Under the pieces are notes generated by a model, which was given only the letters and a program-made list of their open reading frames with translations, made no database searches and was not told the DNA's origin. DNA of 64,000 nucleotides from an uncultured Bacilli bacterium (GTDB lineage: Bacteria > Bacillota_I > Bacilli_A > RF39 > UBA660), in NCBI GenBank assembly GCA_934167665.1, contig CAKPLN010000003.1, forward strand, positions 1 through 64,000. Reading direction: 5' to 3'. The position numbers and the translations under genes were made by a program. This document shows, in pieces, positions 35,518 to 44,302 of this stretch (position 1 is its first letter; each line of letters begins with the position of its first letter).

Positions 35518-36549
35518 ATGAATGTTATAGTAGCGAATGAAAAACAAAATGAATTATCTAAATTAGATATAGATATTATAAAAAATACAACTGGCGTCTT
35601 TGAATCATCTGTTTTAGTAGAAATGTATAAAACATTTTTCTTTAATAAAATGGTTTTAGACGTAACGGCATTAAAGAATTATAAGAATATAGATACTTAT
35701 AAAGAGTTAATAAGAGGACTTGAAGCAGAAAAAATAATTTTTTATATTCCTGAAAATACTAGTCTATGTACAGCCAATTTCTTGGCTAGTTTAATTAATA
35801 TAGGCATATATAACTTTACTACTAACCTAGATGGTGTAAAATACTTAATAAAACATTCTAATAGTTTAAAAGATGTTGAGCATATCTTAACTATAGCGTC
35901 ACAGCAGCCTATAGTTCCAGCACCTATTACTACTGAAGAAAAGTCATCTACTGAAGATTTTGTAATAAATACTGATAGTACAGTAGGACCTAAAATTATT
36001 GGTGTTAAGAATTTAACTAGACAATGTGGTGCTACAACATTTATTTATATGTTAAAAAATGAACTTGAAGATATCTTTGGTAAAAATAGTATTCTTGCTA
36101 TTGAGATAGATAGAAATGACTTTAGTGTTTTTAGCAATAAGGAAATGATATCTGCTACTAAAGATACCGTTAGAGGAATTATAAGGAAATCAATGAATTA
36201 TCGTATTATTCTAATTGATTTAAATGACTTCCCTGATGAGAGTATTTGTAGTGATATATATTACTTGCTAGAACCAAGTATTATTAAATTAAATAAGCTT
36301 ATGCGAAGAAATCGTAATATTTTTCAAGTTATAAGTGGGCGTAAACTAGTTCTAAATCAAAGTCTTCTTTCGGAAAAAGATGTTTCTGATTTTGAGTATG
36401 AAGCTAAAACTAGTGTTTTCTATAATATGCCACCTTTAGATGAAAGAAAAAATAATGAGGCTATGTATAACTTCATTATAAAATCAGGTTTAGTAACTGT
36501 TGAAAAAAAGGATAATCAAAACAAGGTATTTGGTCTATTTAGAAGGTAA
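35518..36549 (+). CDS. TadZ/CpaE-like protein with degenerate P-loop
   Basis: A 343-residue protein. An N-terminal receiver-like region (about 1-130) is followed by a MinD/ParA-like part, where a P-loop appears as GVKNLTRQCGATTFIYML (about 162-179), corresponding to GxxxxxGATT without the Walker Lys. IILIDLNDFPD (about 231-241) resembles a Walker B strand. CpaE/TadZ proteins place Tad machines at the pole or at assembly sites; loss of the Lys suggests no ATP hydrolysis. Start follows AAGGTGAT. Last gene before the VirB2-like pair. Confidence 0.7.
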   Translation: MNVIVANEKQNELSKLDIDIIKNTTGVFESSVLVEMYKTFFFNKMVLDVTALKNYKNIDTYKELIRGLEAEKIIFYIPENTSLCTANFLASLINIGIYNFTTNLDGVKYLIKHSNSLKDVEHILTIASQQPIVPAPITTEEKSSTEDFVINTDSTVGPKIIGVKNLTRQCGATTFIYMLKNELEDIFGKNSILAIEIDRNDFSVFSNKEMISATKDTVRGIIRKSMNYRIILIDLNDFPDESICSDIYYLLEPSIIKLNKLMRRNRNIFQVISGRKLVLNQSLLSEKDVSDFEYEAKTSVFYNMPPLDERKNNEAMYNFIIKSGLVTVEKKDNQNKVFGLFRR

Positions 36550-36552
36550 TAA

Positions 36553-36581
36553 TTGACAAAAAAAAATATATAAGATATTAT
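36553..36581 (+). promoter_or_regulatory. Strong promoter before the first VirB2-like gene
   Basis: TTGACA (36553-36558), 17-base spacer (mostly A), TATTAT (36576-36581). It lies just after the TadZ-like stop codon and 25 bases before the VirB2-like ATG. Confidence 0.8.
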
Positions 36582-36605
36582 ATTTGTAGTAAAGGAGAGG
36601 TAATT

Positions 36606-36965
36606 ATGTCAAGTTTATTTCAAATTGGTATAGGTGGAGCATCTGGTGGTGCTTGTCAAGGATTAGAACCATTAGTTAGAATTGTTAAAAAATTACTTAC
36701 ATATGTAACAATACTCATTCCAATTGGTCTATTATTGTTCGGAATAATTGATCTAGGAAAAGCTGTAATTGCTAGTGATGACAAAGAAGTAAAAGCCGCT
36801 CAGTCAAGACTTATTAAAAGAGTTATTTATGCTGTTGTTATCTTCTTAGTACCAAGTCTTGTTACACTAATAATGAATATTGTTGCTGTTGGAGCTGATC
36901 AAAGCGAAACAGATACTACAAGTTGGGCAAGTTGCTGGAACAGTGTATATATCGTAAATAAATAG
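36606..36965 (+). CDS. VirB2/TrbC-like small membrane protein (paralogue 1)
   Basis: A 119-residue protein with two hydrophobic helices (about 28-50 and 75-98) joined by the polar stretch ASDDKEVKAAQSRLIKRVI. The two-helix form and context (ahead of VirB6, VirB3 and VirB4-like genes) fit a VirB2/TrbC pilin-type subunit. Two Cys lie outside the helices. It is a clear paralogue of the next gene. GGAGAGG precedes the ATG. Confidence 0.6.
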   Translation: MSSLFQIGIGGASGGACQGLEPLVRIVKKLLTYVTILIPIGLLLFGIIDLGKAVIASDDKEVKAAQSRLIKRVIYAVVIFLVPSLVTLIMNIVAVGADQSETDTTSWASCWNSVYIVNK

Positions 36966-36988
36966 CAAATAATTGCTATTTTTTTTTT
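36961..36988 (+). terminator. Terminator after the first VirB2-like gene
   Basis: AATAGCAA and TTGCTATT form a perfect stem around ATAA, followed by at least eight T residues. It lies within the locus and would separate the short, highly promoted transcript from downstream genes. Confidence 0.8.
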
Positions 36989-37006
36989 ATTTTGCTATAC
37001 TTAATA

Positions 37007-37015
37007 TGTTATAAT
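37007..37015 (+). promoter_or_regulatory. Extended -10 promoter before the second VirB2-like gene
   Basis: TGT-TATAAT (TATAAT 37010-37015) lies 17 bases before the ATG at 37033, so the leader would be very short. The -35 is weak. Confidence 0.5.
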
Positions 37016-37032
37016 GTTTTTGGAGTGATATT

Positions 37033-37503
37033 ATGAAAAATAAGGTACTATTGTTCATCTTAATATTATGTACTGCTTTCTTTTTTAATACGGATACTAC
37101 CTATGCAAAAGAAAAAAATACTTATAATGAATATGTAAAAGTAGTAAATAAATCAGTAAATAATAATACACAAATTTTAAGCGGAAATATAATTCAAATT
37201 GGAGATTGTTCAGGTAGTAATGCTGTATTTGGAAATGTAAATGATCCTGATTCAGTCGCTTGGTTATTACAAAAATTATTAAATTACATTAAAGTATTAG
37301 GACCATTTATTGTTCTAATTATGAGTAGTTTAGATTATGTAAAAGCCATTCTTGCTTCCGATGATGATAGTATCAAAAACGCCAATAAAAAATTAGTAAC
37401 TAGATTGGTATTAATAGTAGTTTTATTCTTATTACCACAACTAGTTAGTTTTGCATTAAATGTTTTAGGCTTTACTTCTCATGAAGTATGTGGTCTACAG
37501 TAA
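37033..37503 (+). CDS. VirB2/TrbC-like protein with signal peptide (paralogue 2)
   Basis: A 156-residue protein. Signal peptide at residues 1 to about 25 (ending TYA before KEKN), a polar region with one Cys, and two hydrophobic helices (about 84-104 and 120-145) around LDYVKAILASDDDSIKNANK. The helix-ASDD-helix core is shared with the preceding gene. Signal peptide plus two helices is the classical VirB2 layout. It is followed 18 bases later by the VirB6-like gene. Confidence 0.65.
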   Translation: MKNKVLLFILILCTAFFFNTDTTYAKEKNTYNEYVKVVNKSVNNNTQILSGNIIQIGDCSGSNAVFGNVNDPDSVAWLLQKLLNYIKVLGPFIVLIMSSLDYVKAILASDDDSIKNANKKLVTRLVLIVVLFLLPQLVSFALNVLGFTSHEVCGLQ

Positions 37504-37520
37504 AAGGGAGTGAATAATAA

Positions 37521-39260
37521 ATGACAGACTATTTTCCACGAAATCCGATTTATTCAGCAATTAGATCATTATTCGCTGTAATTGACCAGGTTGTATATTT
37601 CTTAATGAGTATTTTATATGAAATATTTTTTGCCGTTGCTGGTGTAGATTTCTTAAGCGGAGATGTTATTAGAAGTATCTATTCACGTGTACAAATAATT
37701 TTGGGTGTCTTTATGATCTTTAAGTTAGCTGTATCTATTCTTCAAGGATTAGTTAGCCCTGATGTTATTTTAGATAAAAAACGTGGTATGGGAACGATTG
37801 TAAGTCGTATAATTACTTCTTTATTAATGCTTGCTTTAATAGCCCCTATGAATATATCAGCCAGTAATGAATGGGAACGCCAAGTAAACAATAATGGTTT
37901 ATTATTTGGTACTTTGTTTTCTCTTCAAAATCGTATTTTAGCTAATAATACTATTGGTAGATTAATAGTAGGTAATAATATTTCAGAAGAATTTACCTCT
38001 AGTAAAAGTTTAAGTGAAACTGGTAGAGTTTTCTCAACTACCGTCTTAAAAACCTTTGTTGGAATAAACACCTCCCCAAATTCTAAAGAGCCTGTATGTT
38101 CCAATATCAACCCGGGCATTTCTAATATAATTAAATCATCAAAATCATCAGCAGGAGACATACTTGGTATAGTAAATATTGGTTGTAGTCAAGCTGGAAG
38201 TGGTAGTAAATCACTATTTGCTAGTGTTATCAGTGACTTTATTGGTAATGAGCATTATGCCGTTTATTACTTCCTAGGAGCTTCTACTATAGCCGGCGTT
38301 ATCATAGATGTCATATTAATAGGATATTCCATTGATGTTGCTATAAGGGTTTTTAAATTAGCTATCTTACGTTTAATAGCACCAGTACCAATAATTGGAC
38401 ACATGAGTATCTCAGCTAAAGAAGGTAAAGGTGAAGATGCTTTCAGTCGTTGGACTCAAACTCTTATTTCAACTTATATAGATTTATTTATTAGATTAGC
38501 TGTAATCTATTTTGGATTATTCTTTGTTCAATTAGCTCTTAACAGTAAACTAGGAATAACTAACTATAACTCTAGCAATGTAATGATTAATGTTTTTGCT
38601 ACATTATTCATAATAATTGGTTTAATGTTATTTATTAAGCAAGCTCCAAAATATATTAAAGGTGCCTTAGGTATCAAAGACGGTGGAGCAGGCGTTGGTA
38701 TGACAGTTTTAGGAACAGTAGCTGGTCAACTTCAATCTGGAGGTACAATATTTGGTAAAAGTGGTGACAAATTAGGAGATCGAATTAATGACTTTAGGAA
38801 TTTTGCTAGTACCGTAAATGAAGAAGTAGCTGAAAAAAGCTTTGGTGACAAGTCCAAAGGTCATGGTCAAGCTTATAATTTCAGGAAGGATTCAATTAAA
38901 AAACTTCAAGAAGATTATGATCGCGATTTACGTCAGGAATACTACAAACGTGGTCTAGACTTATCTGGTAATACACCATATAAGAAGCGCTTATTTGAAA
39001 ATCAAAAAGCTGAAGGAGCTCATACTCAAAAAGCTGATCTTAAAGCAAATATAAGTGATTATACTAGAAATGTAATTCCATCAACGCCACCAGTTACCGG
39101 TAGAGGCGTAGCCGTTAGATTTAATGACAATACCCAACAACAAGCTCCAACATCTCCGCCACCTACACAACAAACGCAACAGCAAACAAGTGTACAACAA
39201 AATAGTCAACAACAACAAAATACTCAACAAGGAAATCCACCAACAGGGCCAACGCCTTAA
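37521..39260 (+). CDS. VirB6/TrbL-like multi-pass membrane protein
   Basis: A 579-residue protein with about six transmembrane segments spread over residues 15-380, including KLAILRLIAPVPIIGHMSIS (about 284-303). That stretch is typical of VirB6/TrbL-type channel proteins of Gram-positive conjugation and secretion systems. The C-terminal 60 residues are Gln, Pro and Thr rich (PPPTQQTQQQTS and similar) and probably disordered. Likely the membrane channel of the secretion machine. A VirB3/PrgI-like gene follows 31 bases later. Confidence 0.72.
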   Translation: MTDYFPRNPIYSAIRSLFAVIDQVVYFLMSILYEIFFAVAGVDFLSGDVIRSIYSRVQIILGVFMIFKLAVSILQGLVSPDVILDKKRGMGTIVSRIITSLLMLALIAPMNISASNEWERQVNNNGLLFGTLFSLQNRILANNTIGRLIVGNNISEEFTSSKSLSETGRVFSTTVLKTFVGINTSPNSKEPVCSNINPGISNIIKSSKSSAGDILGIVNIGCSQAGSGSKSLFASVISDFIGNEHYAVYYFLGASTIAGVIIDVILIGYSIDVAIRVFKLAILRLIAPVPIIGHMSISAKEGKGEDAFSRWTQTLISTYIDLFIRLAVIYFGLFFVQLALNSKLGITNYNSSNVMINVFATLFIIIGLMLFIKQAPKYIKGALGIKDGGAGVGMTVLGTVAGQLQSGGTIFGKSGDKLGDRINDFRNFASTVNEEVAEKSFGDKSKGHGQAYNFRKDSIKKLQEDYDRDLRQEYYKRGLDLSGNTPYKKRLFENQKAEGAHTQKADLKANISDYTRNVIPSTPPVTGRGVAVRFNDNTQQQAPTSPPPTQQTQQQTSVQQNSQQQQNTQQGNPPTGPTP

Positions 39261-39290
39261 AACTAAAGAAAAAAAGGGAGTGTAAAAATA

Positions 39291-39602
39291 GTGAATAATT
39301 ATTTAATACCAGCCAATAGTAAAAGTGGCCAATTAATATTAGGATTATTTAGACCTATCGATATATGGATACTAAGCATTGGTATAATAATAAGTGTATT
39401 TCTTTTAGCATTTGTATCAATTGATACCCTAGGAACAACCATATTAATACTAAGTCCAGGAGTAATATCTGGACTTCTGGTATTTCCAATACCTTATTAT
39501 CACAATACTTTAACCGTAATAACAGAATTATATGAATTTTTAACATCAAGACAACAATATAGATGGAAAGGTTGGTGCTATAAAGAATGGCTAAGAAAGT
39601 AA
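39291..39602 (+). CDS. VirB3/PrgI-like membrane protein
   Basis: A 103-residue protein with two close hydrophobic helices (about 25-45 and 48-65), as in PrgI and VirB3 proteins that sit directly before virB4. The motif YYHNTLTVITELYEFLTSRQQYRWKGW follows the helices, as in PrgI-like proteins. Start is GTG at 39291 behind AAGGGAG. Its 3' end overlaps the VirB4 N-terminal gene by 16 bases. Confidence 0.65.
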   Translation: MNNYLIPANSKSGQLILGLFRPIDIWILSIGIIISVFLLAFVSIDTLGTTILILSPGVISGLLVFPIPYYHNTLTVITELYEFLTSRQQYRWKGWCYKEWLRK

Positions 39603-40132
39603 GCGGCTACACTGAAGATTGGCTACCAGTAAGAGGTATCCAAAATGGTATGATTTATACAACAAGAAATGAAAAAGTAACAGGAGTTAAAATAACTCCA
39701 AGAAATATTTTTATTCTTGATGGTAATATGCAAGATAACATTTTAATAGGTTTGAAAAACTTCTACAACACTCTTGATTTTGAGTTTTGGTTAGTAGTTG
39801 CTGATAGACCAGTAGATATCTCAGTTTATCAAGCTGAACTACAATTGCTTTATAACGATGCTCCCAATACTGCCATTAGAAAGTTAATAATGCAAGATAT
39901 AAGAAAAGCTAATACGTTTGTTAAAAATAATGTTGTTGATACTGAATATTACATTCTATTCAAAGAAAAAAATCAAGATATAATAGATAAAAGAATTCGT
40001 ATGATGATTAACGGTTTAGCAAGTTGTGGCTTAAATGCTGCTAAAGTTAGTAATGGTGATTTAAGAGTAGTATTAGAGAATTTCTTAAATGGTGGAGAAA
40101 ATACAGAGTTTGGGATGGTGATGCCTCAATGA
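39587..40132 (+). CDS. VirB4 N-terminal domain as a separate protein
   Basis: A 181-residue soluble protein. WLPVRGIQNGMIYTTRNEKVTGVKI near residues 13-37 resembles the beginning of Gram-positive VirB4/TraC-type ATPases, but the protein stops before any ATPase motif. The ATPase begins in the next gene with an ATGA overlap and a frame change. The pair therefore looks like a VirB4 divided into two polypeptides. Sequencing error is possible but unlikely, since the junction has a proper stop, start and nearby ribosome site (GGGATGGTG). Confidence 0.65.
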   Translation: MAKKVSGYTEDWLPVRGIQNGMIYTTRNEKVTGVKITPRNIFILDGNMQDNILIGLKNFYNTLDFEFWLVVADRPVDISVYQAELQLLYNDAPNTAIRKLIMQDIRKANTFVKNNVVDTEYYILFKEKNQDIIDKRIRMMINGLASCGLNAAKVSNGDLRVVLENFLNGGENTEFGMVMPQ

Positions 40133-41919
40133 GTACAGGAATAAGAAGTCAATTAGCTCCAAAAGGCTTACATTTTTATCAAAGTGATTTTGTAATTAGT
40201 GATAATTACGCTACAATTTTAACTGTAATTTCTTATCCTAAATATATTCAACCAGGTTATTTATCATCACTAACTAGTATGCCAGGAATAAAAGTAGTTG
40301 TAAAACATATTCCTGTACCATTTTCTCAAATGTCAAAAATGTTAAATAAGCAAGTTGCTGATTTAAAAGATAAATATCAAAATGAAAAAGATTTAACTCG
40401 TCGTGAAGGATTTCGTCAAGATGCTGAGAGTTTAGAATACTTTATTTCTATGCTAGCTGCTAGCCAAGCACGTATCTTCGATTTTCAAATGCATATTATG
40501 ATTACCTCACCAACTAAAGAAGGACTTGAATTAAAAAAGGTAAATGTTAAAAACTATTTAGATGCTATGGATTTAAGAGCTATTTCCCTTCGCTTTGAAC
40601 AAGAAAAAGTTTTAAAATCTATTCTTCCAATATTCCCACCACAGGATATTGAACAACGAATTGGTACTCCAATCCCATCAGTTACAATAGCAGCCATGTA
40701 TCCTTTTATATTTGATAGTATAAAAGATCCTGGACTATCTACTTTACTAGGTGTTGATTTTTCAGGAGGAGTTATTCTTTTTAACCAATTCCTTTATAAA
40801 ATTAGAAAAGAAAATAACCGTAATAATGCCAATATGATTATTTTAGGTACATCTGGTAGTGGTAAGTCAACAGCTGCCAAATTATTACTTCGTAACCACA
40901 TTAGAAATGGTTGCCAAATTGTTATTATTGACCCAGAAGATGAGTTCCGTGAAATAACTCAATCCTTTGGTGGTGACACCATTGATATTGGTAAAGGTGG
41001 CGATTTTGGACTTATCAATCCACTTGAAATCGTTATTGATGCTGATGAAGAAGAAATAAGACAAGGATTAGGCTATACAGTATTAACAAGAACTTTACAA
41101 TTTTTAAAAGCCTTCATGAAATATTATGATCCATCAATAACAGAAGATGTTCTAACTATGTTTAGTGAAGTAGTTCAAGATACATATAAACGTTTTGGTA
41201 TTGATTTTAATACTGATTTTTCTAACTATACTTCAAATGATTATCCAACATTCAGTGATGTTTATGCAACAATTCGTGGTAGGTTGATGTCAATAACTGA
41301 TGCTACTCAAGAAAGAGAAATACTTGAAAGATTAGAGTTAAAGGTTCGTCCAATTACTAAAGAGTTAAAATTCTATTTTGATGGACATACAACCATAAGA
41401 CGTGGTAGTGACTTTATGGTATTTAACATAAAGGAACTTATGAATAGTGATAGTACTGTAAAAAATGCTTTATTCTTCAACGTCTTAAAATATGCATGGG
41501 GGTTATGTCTAGACCCTAATGTTGATACCGTTTTAATGGTAGATGAAGCTCATGTATTATTAGGTGATAAGAACAGCCAAGGAGCTGACTTCCTAGCCCA
41601 AGTACAACGCCGTGCTCGTAAATATAATACAGGTACTATAATTATTACTCAACAACCAAGTGACTTCTCAGACCCAGCTGTAATTACGCAAGGAAAAGCT
41701 ATCTTCGATAATGCTTCTTACTATTTAGTTATGGGTCTTAAGAAACAGGCTGTTGAAGATTTAAGTCAATTAATAGACTTAAATGATAATGAAAAAGAAA
41801 GCATTAAACGATATTCCCAAGGTGAAGCACTATTCGTATGTGGAAATCGTCGTATGCGTATTAACGTAGTCGTTACTAAAGATGAACTAGAATCATTCGG
41901 TAGTGGCGGAGGACTATAA
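40129..41919 (+). CDS. VirB4-like secretion ATPase
   Basis: A 596-residue ATPase of the VirB4/TrbE/TraE group. N-terminal alpha/beta part (about 1-225), Walker A LGTSGSGKST at about 239-248, Walker B TVLMVDEAHVLLGD with Asp472 and Glu473, and later QRRARKYNTGTIIITQQPSDF (about 488-508), the typical VirB4 arginine-finger region. Energises substrate transfer or pilus biogenesis at the inner membrane. Translationally coupled to the preceding gene by ATGA. Confidence 0.92.
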   Translation: MSTGIRSQLAPKGLHFYQSDFVISDNYATILTVISYPKYIQPGYLSSLTSMPGIKVVVKHIPVPFSQMSKMLNKQVADLKDKYQNEKDLTRREGFRQDAESLEYFISMLAASQARIFDFQMHIMITSPTKEGLELKKVNVKNYLDAMDLRAISLRFEQEKVLKSILPIFPPQDIEQRIGTPIPSVTIAAMYPFIFDSIKDPGLSTLLGVDFSGGVILFNQFLYKIRKENNRNNANMIILGTSGSGKSTAAKLLLRNHIRNGCQIVIIDPEDEFREITQSFGGDTIDIGKGGDFGLINPLEIVIDADEEEIRQGLGYTVLTRTLQFLKAFMKYYDPSITEDVLTMFSEVVQDTYKRFGIDFNTDFSNYTSNDYPTFSDVYATIRGRLMSITDATQEREILERLELKVRPITKELKFYFDGHTTIRRGSDFMVFNIKELMNSDSTVKNALFFNVLKYAWGLCLDPNVDTVLMVDEAHVLLGDKNSQGADFLAQVQRRARKYNTGTIIITQQPSDFSDPAVITQGKAIFDNASYYLVMGLKKQAVEDLSQLIDLNDNEKESIKRYSQGEALFVCGNRRMRINVVVTKDELESFGSGGGL

Positions 41920-41947
41920 TAGGTAATAGCAGTGAGGTGAAAAAGCG

Positions 41948-43456
41948 ATGTCATATCAAGCAAAGCGCAGTGATGAAGAAAAACAACATAATGATCAAAG
42001 TAATGTCAATGCTGTAAGAACGGCTGCTGCCGTGGCATCTGCTAGTGGTCACCCCGTTGCTGCTGCTGTTGGAAAAGGGGTTCAACTTGGTGACAAGTTA
42101 ACAGATGGAAAAATCTCAGAACGACTAGGGAAAGGTCTATCAAAAGCCAATGACCTAATGCCTGGTGGAAAATATAGTCAAGATGCTTTAAATAAACTTA
42201 ATGATAGTGGCTTAAATGATAAAATAGGTGATGCTGCCTTTGCTTATCATAAATATAAAGATAATGCCGCACAAAATGAAGCAAATAATAATAAAAAACA
42301 ACCATCTAAAGGTCTATCTTCTAATTCTTCTGACGATAGTTCTACTTCTGATGATAATGGAACTGGTAATATAAAGGGGCAGGCCATGATCAAAGCTGTA
42401 GCAGCGATTAGCGCTATAGTTTTGCTACCCCTTTTTATTTGTATAGTCATAATTATGAGTGTTACTAATATATTTACCAATTTTGAAGACGCTATGGGAG
42501 CAGGATACGTTAATAATGAATCAGTTGGTGGACTTACTGATGTTGCCATGAGTTCAAAAGATGCTGAAGCCTTTTATAAAAGAATATCAGAAGTAAGAGA
42601 AGACATGGCCCAAAAAGGTATGGTCTTTGAATCAACTAAAATAATTGCAGTATACAATATTATTATTAATGAAAATAATGATTTTACATACAAAAAAATG
42701 ACCAAATCAAGAATTAGAGAAATTGCTGAAGCCATGTTTAAAAAAGAACAGGATAGTAATGGAGAAGTTTTCTATATTTATGATGAGGAAGTATTTAAAG
42801 ATAACTTAAAAAATGATATATATAAAAAACTTTTTCCATCATATTCAGCTGAAAAACTTGAAGAGATGGCCAAAAAAACCATCGAATATATTGATGACTA
42901 TTACAGCTTCATAGGGGAGTCACCATCAGATAATACTGCAAGTGGTCCCTACAGTAACTGGAAACAATACTCAGGTTCATGGACTAATGTTAAGTTAGGA
43001 TCATCGGGAAAAACCATAAAACAAATTGGTTGTGCTGCAACATCCGTTGCCATGCTCATAGCTAAAAGTGGGGCAGAAACCACTGTCAATCCTCTAACTC
43101 CAGGAACCTTTGTTGAAAAAATGAATCAAAATGGTGGCTTCGGTTCAGGAGCTTGCTTAGGATGCATTAACTGGGCTAAAACAACAACTGTTGCCCCAAG
43201 ATTTCAATATACAAACAAAATAACCGTAAGTGGTTATAGTAAAGCTGAAAAGTTTGAAACCCTAAAAAATCTATTAAATTCAAACTACTACGTTGTTGCT
43301 GAAGTCAAAGGAACAACAGGTGAACACTGGGTAGCAATAGATAAAATTGAAGGTAACAACATCAAAATGTTAGACCCCGGTTCTACTAGTACCAATCTAT
43401 GGCAAGAATATCCTTGGATAAACACAAGTACCTTTGTCTATTATAGAGTAGTGTAG
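41948..43456 (+). CDS. Membrane-anchored C39-like cysteine peptidase of the secretion locus
   Basis: A 502-residue protein. Residues 1-140 are cytoplasmic, Ala/Gly/Asp/Ser rich and probably disordered. One transmembrane helix (about 148-175) follows, then an exported helical region (about 185-310) and a papain-fold domain of C39_2 type (about 325-502). Catalytic Cys362 lies in IGCAATSVAML, His460 in EHWVAID, and an Asp in KMLDPGS. In Gram-positive secretion systems this place is usually taken by a VirB1-like wall hydrolase (lysozyme-NlpC/P60). A C39-like enzyme could cut peptidoglycan cross-links or a secreted substrate. Confidence 0.72.
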   Translation: MSYQAKRSDEEKQHNDQSNVNAVRTAAAVASASGHPVAAAVGKGVQLGDKLTDGKISERLGKGLSKANDLMPGGKYSQDALNKLNDSGLNDKIGDAAFAYHKYKDNAAQNEANNNKKQPSKGLSSNSSDDSSTSDDNGTGNIKGQAMIKAVAAISAIVLLPLFICIVIIMSVTNIFTNFEDAMGAGYVNNESVGGLTDVAMSSKDAEAFYKRISEVREDMAQKGMVFESTKIIAVYNIIINENNDFTYKKMTKSRIREIAEAMFKKEQDSNGEVFYIYDEEVFKDNLKNDIYKKLFPSYSAEKLEEMAKKTIEYIDDYYSFIGESPSDNTASGPYSNWKQYSGSWTNVKLGSSGKTIKQIGCAATSVAMLIAKSGAETTVNPLTPGTFVEKMNQNGGFGSGACLGCINWAKTTTVAPRFQYTNKITVSGYSKAEKFETLKNLLNSNYYVVAEVKGTTGEHWVAIDKIEGNNIKMLDPGSTSTNLWQEYPWINTSTFVYYRVV

Positions 43457-43464
43457 GAGATATT

Positions 43465-44241
43465 ATGAATAAAAAATATATTATACTATTTTCAGTAATG
43501 ATCATTTATTTCTTAGTTATTTTTGGAATCTTTGGTGTTAGTAGCATAAAAAAAGAAAGAAGAGAAGCTATTATATTAATTGATACAGAAACTTCTTGGA
43601 AATTAGAAAAAAATAACTTAACAAATATTGATAATGAAGATTTAGAAGATGAAATTGCTGGTAAAAAATTTAATGTTTTTATAGATAATAAAAAGTTAGG
43701 TAATTACTACTTAACTAAAAATAATACTTATCTATTACGAGATGATACTGGTAAGCAAATAGACTATGATTTAGGTAGCTTTTTAGCTATAAATACTAAT
43801 TATAATATTGCCGTTTTAAATCTTAAAACTAAAAAAAATCAAGACAGAAGTTATATTGACAAGGTATTATCAGAAAATAATTTAAATGATATAGAAGAGT
43901 TTACGGTAGATAATTATTATCAAATTGATTTTGACAACGATCAAGTTATAGAAAATTTCTATACAATAAGTAATGCTTTTGCTAGAGAAACATCTCCTAA
44001 AAAAGTTTTTACTATTGCCTTTATGGAAAAGAATGGTTCAATTTATTATCTTTATAAAGCAATAGAAAATAATGATGGTCAAAATGGTTGCAAACCATAT
44101 TTAAATAGTCTAATCGATATAGATGAAGACCAAGTATATGAAATAGTCTTATCATGCGGTTATTACAGTGTTGAAAAACGTTTAGATATGCTATATTCAT
44201 TTAAGGATAATCAGTTTAAATTACTTTTAAGTAATCAATAA
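43465..44241 (+). CDS. Signal-anchored exported protein, unknown
   Basis: A 258-residue protein with one N-terminal helix (about 4-24) and an exported domain. An acidic stretch LTNIDNEDLEDEIAG is followed by a beta-rich part and a Cys pair (GCKPYL and LSCGYYS). I do not recognise the family. It lies eight bases after the C39-like peptidase gene and before the virD4 promoter, so it is probably an accessory part of the same machine. Confidence 0.55.
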   Translation: MNKKYIILFSVMIIYFLVIFGIFGVSSIKKERREAIILIDTETSWKLEKNNLTNIDNEDLEDEIAGKKFNVFIDNKKLGNYYLTKNNTYLLRDDTGKQIDYDLGSFLAINTNYNIAVLNLKTKKNQDRSYIDKVLSENNLNDIEEFTVDNYYQIDFDNDQVIENFYTISNAFARETSPKKVFTIAFMEKNGSIYYLYKAIENNDGQNGCKPYLNSLIDIDEDQVYEIVLSCGYYSVEKRLDMLYSFKDNQFKLLLSNQ

Positions 44242-44249
44242 ATAAAATG

Positions 44250-44278
44250 ATGACGATTAAATAAGTTAGTGATATAAT
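44250..44278 (+). promoter_or_regulatory. Promoter of virD4
   Basis: ATGACG (44250-44255), 17 bases, TATAAT (44273-44278) with TGA extension. The virD4 ATG follows 24 bases later behind AAAGGGAG. Confidence 0.65.
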
Positions 44279-44302
44279 AAGAGCGAGAAAGGGAGTAATA
44301 CT

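Noticed and set aside
42247..42549. Minus-strand reading frame of 100 codons
   Set aside because: Antisense to the disordered N-terminal part of the C39-like protein; no initiation signal.
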